64,000 nt of DNA. Origin: Thauera sp. 2A1 (GTDB lineage: Bacteria > Pseudomonadota > Gammaproteobacteria > Burkholderiales > Rhodocyclaceae). The notes under the pieces were generated by a model. The model saw only the letters and a program-made list of their open reading frames with translations, ran no database searches and was not told the DNA's origin. Where the stretch lies: positions 18,189 to 82,188 of the forward strand of contig NZ_SSXV01000024.1 of NCBI RefSeq assembly GCF_009469595.2, in the 5' to 3' direction. Position 1 is the first letter of the stretch; each line of letters starts with the position of its first letter. Of the stretch, positions 60,154 through 64,000 are shown piece by piece. The translations under genes were made by a program, and so were the position numbers.

Positions 60154-60843
60154 TCAGCGGCGGGAAACGCGGCCCTGCATCAGCATGGCGAACATCCGCT
60201 CGAGGCGGCGCGGCAGGCTTCGGCGCTCAGGGCCGGCGGGGACGAGAATCTCACTGAGGATGTATCGGACCAGCAGTTCGCAGGTGAGCTCGCGGTCGAT
60301 TTTGATTCCCGCACGCGACTCCCACGCATCGAAGACCGGCCCAAGCACGTCCTGGAACCGGATCACCGAGTCGGGGAAGATGCGCTGCAGCCAGCGCATT
60401 GCGTACTCCGGCGCGACCACGAGCAGCCGTCGTGCATTCCCGCGCTCGAGGTAATCATCGACGAATCGCAATACGGCGTCGAAACGTTCGTCCGGATCGG
60501 TATACGGAGCAGTCGCCTCGATCAGCGCGGCATGGAAACGATCGCGCCGATGACGTGAAAACGCGTCCAGGAGATCGTCCTGCGACGAAAAATACCTGTA
60601 GAACGTCCCACGCGAGATGCCTGCGGTCTCACAAACGTCGAGGATATTTACCCGGTCTGCTCCGGACTCGAGAATCACCGCTTCGGTAGCGTCGAAAATG
60701 CCCAGGATCGTGCTTTCGGACCGCCTGTTCCGGCGAACTGCCTTCACGGCCTTGACCGGCGCGGGCTCGGCGCCCTCCTTCGCAGAGGCGGTCGCGCGAG
60801 GCTTCTTCACCTTTGCCTTTCCCGCCTCGACTGCTTCCGCCAT
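60154..60843 (-). CDS. TetR-family regulator, probable cluster repressor 2 (paralogue of 8322-9023)
   Basis: A 229-residue TetR protein with a basic, Ala/Lys-rich N-terminal tail, then STILGIFDATEAVILESGADRVNILDV split by the first helix and SRGTFYRYFSSQDDLLDAF. That recognition region is identical to the TetR at 8322-9023, and the ligand domains are similar too (RRLLVVAPEYAM versus RRLLVVAPDYAM). The ATG at 60843 was preferred over an upstream GTG because GGGGAG lies five bases before it. It is divergent from the CoA-ligase gene, with an operator dyad between (60942-60966). Two near-duplicates may allow response to two ligands at one site. Confidence 0.9.
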   Translation of the reverse strand: MAEAVEAGKAKVKKPRATASAKEGAEPAPVKAVKAVRRNRRSESTILGIFDATEAVILESGADRVNILDVCETAGISRGTFYRYFSSQDDLLDAFSRHRRDRFHAALIEATAPYTDPDERFDAVLRFVDDYLERGNARRLLVVAPEYAMRWLQRIFPDSVIRFQDVLGPVFDAWESRAGIKIDRELTCELLVRYILSEILVPAGPERRSLPRRLERMFAMLMQGRVSRR

Positions 60844-60941
60844 CTCCGCTCCCCGAGAATTCACCGATGGATGATTGTAGCGTGCCCCAACCGCATGAAC
60901 ATCCGAGCCCCCATCAAAATGATCACTACGCCTCCTTATAT

Positions 60942-60966
60942 TTGACAGTTTTTCTATTTGTGTTTA
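60942..60966. promoter_or_regulatory. operator dyad between TetR 2 and CoA ligase
   Basis: TTGACAGT-TTTTCTATT-TGTGTTTA: the right half is one base from that of the palindrome at 8317-8324, and the layout is the same. The region also reads as a plausible promoter spacing for the rightward CoA-ligase gene. Confidence 0.65.
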
Positions 60967-61032
60967 TGTTTTGCCGTCACAACGAAAGCTGCACATCACC
61001 CCAACACGGCGAATCGGGACAGGAGACATTAC

Positions 61033-62664
61033 ATGGCAGGCATGGGCAATCAGGAAAGCTGGTCGGTCGGCCCACAGGATACGGTCATCGCGGCACTCGA
61101 CCGGGCAGTTGCAAAGCACCCCGAGCGGGTGCTGCTCGACTTCGGCGGCGAGCTTTACACTTACGGCCAGGTCGACCAGCTTTCGACGCGCCTCGCCCAC
61201 TCGCTCGCAGCATTGGGCGTCCAGGCCGGGCAGACCGTCCTGAGCATGCTCGACAATAACATCGATGCAGTCGTGGCCTGGCTCGCCATCAACAAGCTGT
61301 GTGCCGTGAGTGTCCCCGTCAACACTGCGCTGCGGGGCGAGTTCCTCCGCCATCAGATCGCGGACTCGCAGGCTGCAATTGTGATCTGCGAGGCGGATTA
61401 CGTCGAACGCATCGCGCAGGTGGCGGACGGATTGCCGGAAGTCCAGCTGATCCTTCACCGCGCCCACCTCACCAAGGTCCCGGAGTGCCGCGCCCGCATC
61501 ACGCCGCTGGACGAACACCGCGGCCGGCGCGACGACGCGATCGAGACGAAGCCGAATCCCTGGGACCTTGCGTGCATCGTCTATACCTCGGGCACCACCG
61601 GGCCGTCCAAGGGCTGCATGCTGAGCTACAACTACATGTGCAATCTCGCCCGCCTCCAGCTGCGCGCGGGACCGGCAACCGAGAACGACATCACCATCAC
61701 CCCGCTGCCGCTCTTCCACATGAACGCGCTGTGCGTCGGGATCCTCTCGAACATCATGGTCGGCGCCCGGGTCGCGATCGTGCAGCGCTTCTCGGTATCC
61801 AATTTCTGGCCCGAAGTCGAGCGCAGCGGCGCCACAATCGCGTCGATCCTCGGCAGCATGGGCGGACTACTCGCCCAGGCGCCGGACAACGAGTCGATGA
61901 AACGTTGCGTCGGACAGATCCACACCGTGCGCGGCAACCCCTTCACCGAGGAATCGAAGAGGATCTGGCGCGAACGCTTCGGCGCCAAGCAGGTGGGCGG
62001 CAATGGCTACGGCCTCACCGAAGCGAGCGTCATCACCTCGCTACCCGGCGGCGAGTACGCAGCGCCCGGCTCATCCGGGAAGCGCATCCCCGACTTTGAC
62101 GTGCGCATCGTCGACGACCTCGATCGTGAGCTTCCGGCCAACACGCCGGGCGAGATCGTCGTTCGGCCCCTGCGCCCCGACATCATGTTCATGGGCTACT
62201 GGGGACGCCCCGCCGACACCATGAAGCTGTTGCGCAACATGTGGTTCCACACCGGCGATATCGGAAAATTCGACGAAGAGGGTTTCTTCTATTTCGTGGA
62301 CCGCAAGAAGGACTACCTGCGCCGGCGCGGCGAAAACATCTCGAGCTTCGAGATGGAAGCCGCCTTCGCGGCGCATCCGGCCATCGAAGAAGTTGCGGTC
62401 CACGCCGTGCCTTCGGACAAGGGCGAGGATGACGTGAAGGTCACAGCGATTCTCAAGCCCGGCAGCTCCCTCATGCCCGAAGAATTGTTCAAGTGGGCAA
62501 TCGATTCCGTTCCCTATTACGCCCTCCCCCGCTATATCGAATTCCGCAGCTCGATGCCCAAGAACCCGCAGGGCCGGGTGCTGAAGTACCAGTTGCGCGA
62601 AGAGGGCAAGACGCCAACGACCTGGGATCTGGAAGAGACCGACATCAAGGTCAGCAAACGCTGA
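61033..62664 (+). CDS. AMP-dependent acyl-CoA ligase (DitJ-like)
   Basis: A 543-residue adenylate-forming ligase. The P-loop motif YTSGTTGPSKGCMLSY spans residues 184-199, and later motifs are GYGLTEASVITSLPGG, TGDIGKFDEEGFFYFVDRKKD and the C-terminal PKNPQGRVLKYQLRE with the catalytic Lys. The ATG follows AGGAGACATTAC. It activates a carboxylic acid with ATP and CoA. In abietane catabolism DitJ-type CoA ligases are required for the acid substrates. The gene has the operator dyad in front and is followed by a VOC gene. Confidence 0.92.
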   Translation: MAGMGNQESWSVGPQDTVIAALDRAVAKHPERVLLDFGGELYTYGQVDQLSTRLAHSLAALGVQAGQTVLSMLDNNIDAVVAWLAINKLCAVSVPVNTALRGEFLRHQIADSQAAIVICEADYVERIAQVADGLPEVQLILHRAHLTKVPECRARITPLDEHRGRRDDAIETKPNPWDLACIVYTSGTTGPSKGCMLSYNYMCNLARLQLRAGPATENDITITPLPLFHMNALCVGILSNIMVGARVAIVQRFSVSNFWPEVERSGATIASILGSMGGLLAQAPDNESMKRCVGQIHTVRGNPFTEESKRIWRERFGAKQVGGNGYGLTEASVITSLPGGEYAAPGSSGKRIPDFDVRIVDDLDRELPANTPGEIVVRPLRPDIMFMGYWGRPADTMKLLRNMWFHTGDIGKFDEEGFFYFVDRKKDYLRRRGENISSFEMEAAFAAHPAIEEVAVHAVPSDKGEDDVKVTAILKPGSSLMPEELFKWAIDSVPYYALPRYIEFRSSMPKNPQGRVLKYQLREEGKTPTTWDLEETDIKVSKR

Positions 62665-62699
62665 TTCCCATAAGGCAGAAAAACGGAGAGGAAGACATC

Positions 62700-63092
62700 A
62701 TGAGCATCTTTACCCACGTCACGCTCGGGACGCGCGACATCGCGCGCGCGAAGACCTTCTACGACCAGGTTCTAGACCCGCTTCAGTTCAAGTGCCTGCT
62801 TGAGGTCGAAGGCAAGGCCTGCGGCTGGGGTATCGAGGCACCGCAGTTCATGATCCTCTATCCGCGTAACGGAGAACCTGCAACTACGGGTAACGGCATG
62901 ACCATCGGCCTCGCAGCCCCGACCCGCGCTGCCGTGCGCGAGTTCCATCGGCGTGCGCTTGAACTCGGGGGTACCTGCGAAGGCGCCCCAGGCCCCCGAC
63001 CTTTCGCGCCGCATGCCTACGCCGCATACATACGCGACCTCGACGGAAACAAGCTCGTCGCCTCCTGCCGCAAATCTGAAGAAGAGGGCTGA
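62700..63092 (+). CDS. VOC-family (glyoxalase/bleomycin-resistance fold) protein
   Basis: A 130-residue single vicinal-oxygen-chelate protein: THVTLGTRDIARAKTFYDQVLDPL at the N-terminus and AYIRDLDGNKLVASCR at the end. Likely metal-ligand positions are H6 and, less surely, residues near the end, where the usual Glu is replaced (LDGNKLVAS). It lies 35 bp behind the CoA ligase in the same direction. The family includes lyases, epimerases and binding proteins; function here is unknown. Confidence 0.85.
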   Translation: MSIFTHVTLGTRDIARAKTFYDQVLDPLQFKCLLEVEGKACGWGIEAPQFMILYPRNGEPATTGNGMTIGLAAPTRAAVREFHRRALELGGTCEGAPGPRPFAPHAYAAYIRDLDGNKLVASCRKSEEEG

Positions 63093-63850
63093 ACACACAA
63101 GACTCGGTACACCGCAGGCGGAAGACGACAGCGTGGTGCGCGAGGTGCCGCCAACATGTTTCGGCTACTCCCCGTGGCGACAATAGCCCCGGGGATGCAT
63201 AAGCCCGGTTGGACCGAGATGGAGGCCGTCGCACGGAATCTACATGGACGGCGGCAGCATTCGCACTGCCGCCGTTCGAACTGTTCCTGGCGGCCGGGCG
63301 CAAAGGCCGAGAATTTGCCGCACCCCGGCCCGCCCCCCGTAAACAGCTTTCGCCTACACTCTGCTCCGGCCCACGTGTAGCCCCGTGCCCCTGATCCGCG
63401 CAACTGATGCCCGCTTGCACCGGGCGCACAGCCAGCACCCTCCCGACAATAATGATTTCCGTGACACTTATTCCCCTTGCCGTCCCTGCAAGTAGCGATT
63501 TGGCATTCTAGTTTCTCGATGCCAAGCCCCCACCGGAGAGAAGTCGTTCGCCGAGGATGAAGGCAGCGAAGACGCTCATCCGAAGGGAAGATCACGAGGA
63601 TGGTCGGCATACACCGAGTGGGATATTATTGCCGGCTAAAGGATGAACTAGCCGCCACATGCTTCATCACTTACAGCAAGGATCGGCCCCCCGGGGTTCG
63701 ACACTTCACCCCGATTTTCGCCCCTTTTCGGAAAGTGCCTCCAGCGCCGGCGCGGGTTTGAAGGCCGCGACCGCAAAAGTTCTGTGGTGGCACGTTTGTA
63801 ACAGTCACCTTCAAACTTGACGAGGCTTTGTGCCTGGGTAGAGTGGGGGC
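63093..63850. other. gene-poor stretch before the transposase
   Basis: About 760 bp without a convincing gene. Readings on both strands up to about 197 codons are rich in Cys, Arg and Pro and look like chance frames. There is no tRNA or operator dyad that I can support. The last 100 bp probably contain the left end of the insertion element; a GGGGT/ACCCC inverted repeat at about 63693-63712 may belong to it, but no terminal repeat could be fixed with one end only. Confidence 0.5.
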
Positions 63851-64000
63851 ATGCACGTCAAGCTCACCACCTCCGGAGGTCGCCGCTACGTCCAACTCGT
63901 CGAGTCCTATCGCGACGAAGCCGGACGGGTAAAGAAGCGCACCGTCGCCACGCTCGGCCGTGCCGAGCAGGTCGATGGTTCGCTTGACGCGGTGATCAAT
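63851..64000 (+). mobile_element. IS1634-like transposase, N-terminal part, cut by window edge
   Basis: The frame starts MHVKLTTSGGRRYVQLVESY and continues GRVKKRTVATLGRAEQVDGSLDAVIN to the edge (50 residues). 'SGG-RxYVQLVE' followed by 'GRxKxRTVATLGR' is the start pattern of IS1634 (IS4-superfamily) transposases. The rest, including the catalytic DDE domain, lies outside the window. It marks the right border region of the catabolic supercluster. Confidence 0.75.

Noticed and set aside
63017..63610. 197-codon open frame on the minus strand
   Set aside because: It is rich in Cys, Arg and Pro with no motif, overlaps the VOC gene end, and has no ribosome site or partner genes.
1..64000. CRISPR arrays, rRNA and tRNA genes
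   Set aside because: I saw no regularly spaced repeats and no cloverleaf-like or rRNA sequence in the intergenic stretches.

Overview
The window is high-GC proteobacterial DNA. Gene content (fused indolepyruvate:ferredoxin oxidoreductase, DUF1302/DUF1329 pair, many acyl-CoA dehydrogenases, IS1634-type transposase) suggests a betaproteobacterium, perhaps Rhodocyclales (Azoarcus/Thauera/Zoogloea-like). The taxon is inferred from style and was not tested by a search.

Almost everything belongs to one very large catabolic supercluster for a hydrophobic polycyclic or terpenoid substrate. From left to right: (1) 1-2923, outer-membrane-associated DUF1329 and DUF1302 proteins, probably for uptake. 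(2) 3196-9885, a leftward operon with an SDR, TetR repressor, amidohydrolase, FAH-family enzyme, 3-hydroxyacyl-CoA dehydrogenase, thiolase and a second SDR; DUF2889 is divergent. (3) 10792-17741, a leftward operon with ferredoxin reductase, [2Fe-2S] ferredoxin, MFS permease, ring-hydroxylating dioxygenase beta and alpha subunits, FAH enzyme and SDR. Divergent from it is a DUF35 plus thiolase-like pair that resembles a retro-aldolase. (4) 19555-26773, rightward Cache protein, IclR regulator, [3Fe-4S]-type ferredoxin, SDR, extradiol dioxygenase, UspA-hemerythrin fusion and MFS, plus a small exported protein. (5) 27016-28010, a nucleotidyltransferase/HEPN-like toxin-antitoxin island. (6) 28317-34660, ETF, indolepyruvate oxidoreductase and LysR. 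(7) 34915-37583, an AT-richer island with an OLD-like ATPase and a TOPRIM-like protein, a candidate defence module. (8) 37956-39042, hemerythrin and folE. (9) 39212-57436, leftward acyl-CoA dehydrogenases, enoyl-CoA hydratase, amidohydrolase, two paralogous cytochromes P450, SDRs, MFS, phosphotransferase-like protein, fused CoA transferase, AhpD-like protein, NTF2-like and AttH/CrtC-like proteins. (10) 57631-63092, two TetR regulators, a CrtI-like oxidoreductase, an AMP-dependent CoA ligase and a VOC protein. (11) an IS1634-like transposase runs off the right edge.

The combination of Rieske dioxygenase with an unlinked [3Fe-4S]-type ferredoxin, IclR regulator, extradiol dioxygenase, thiolase-like protein, CoA ligase, permease and two related P450s is what I know from the dit (abietane diterpenoid/resin acid) clusters of Pseudomonas abietaniphila and Burkholderia xenovorans. 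I therefore propose a diterpenoid- or steroid-like pathway: P450 hydroxylation and CoA activation, side-chain and ring beta-oxidation, ring dihydroxylation, meta-cleavage, hydrolysis, then ETF-linked reoxidation.

The most striking regulatory signal is a 25-bp dyad (8-bp half-sites around a T-rich 9-bp centre, approximate form TRAACASW-N9-WSTGTTYA). I find it at about twelve places in front of most operons of the cluster. Two TetR paralogues with an identical recognition-helix region (8322-9023 and 60154-60843) each lie beside such a site, so they probably tie the dispersed operons into one regulon.
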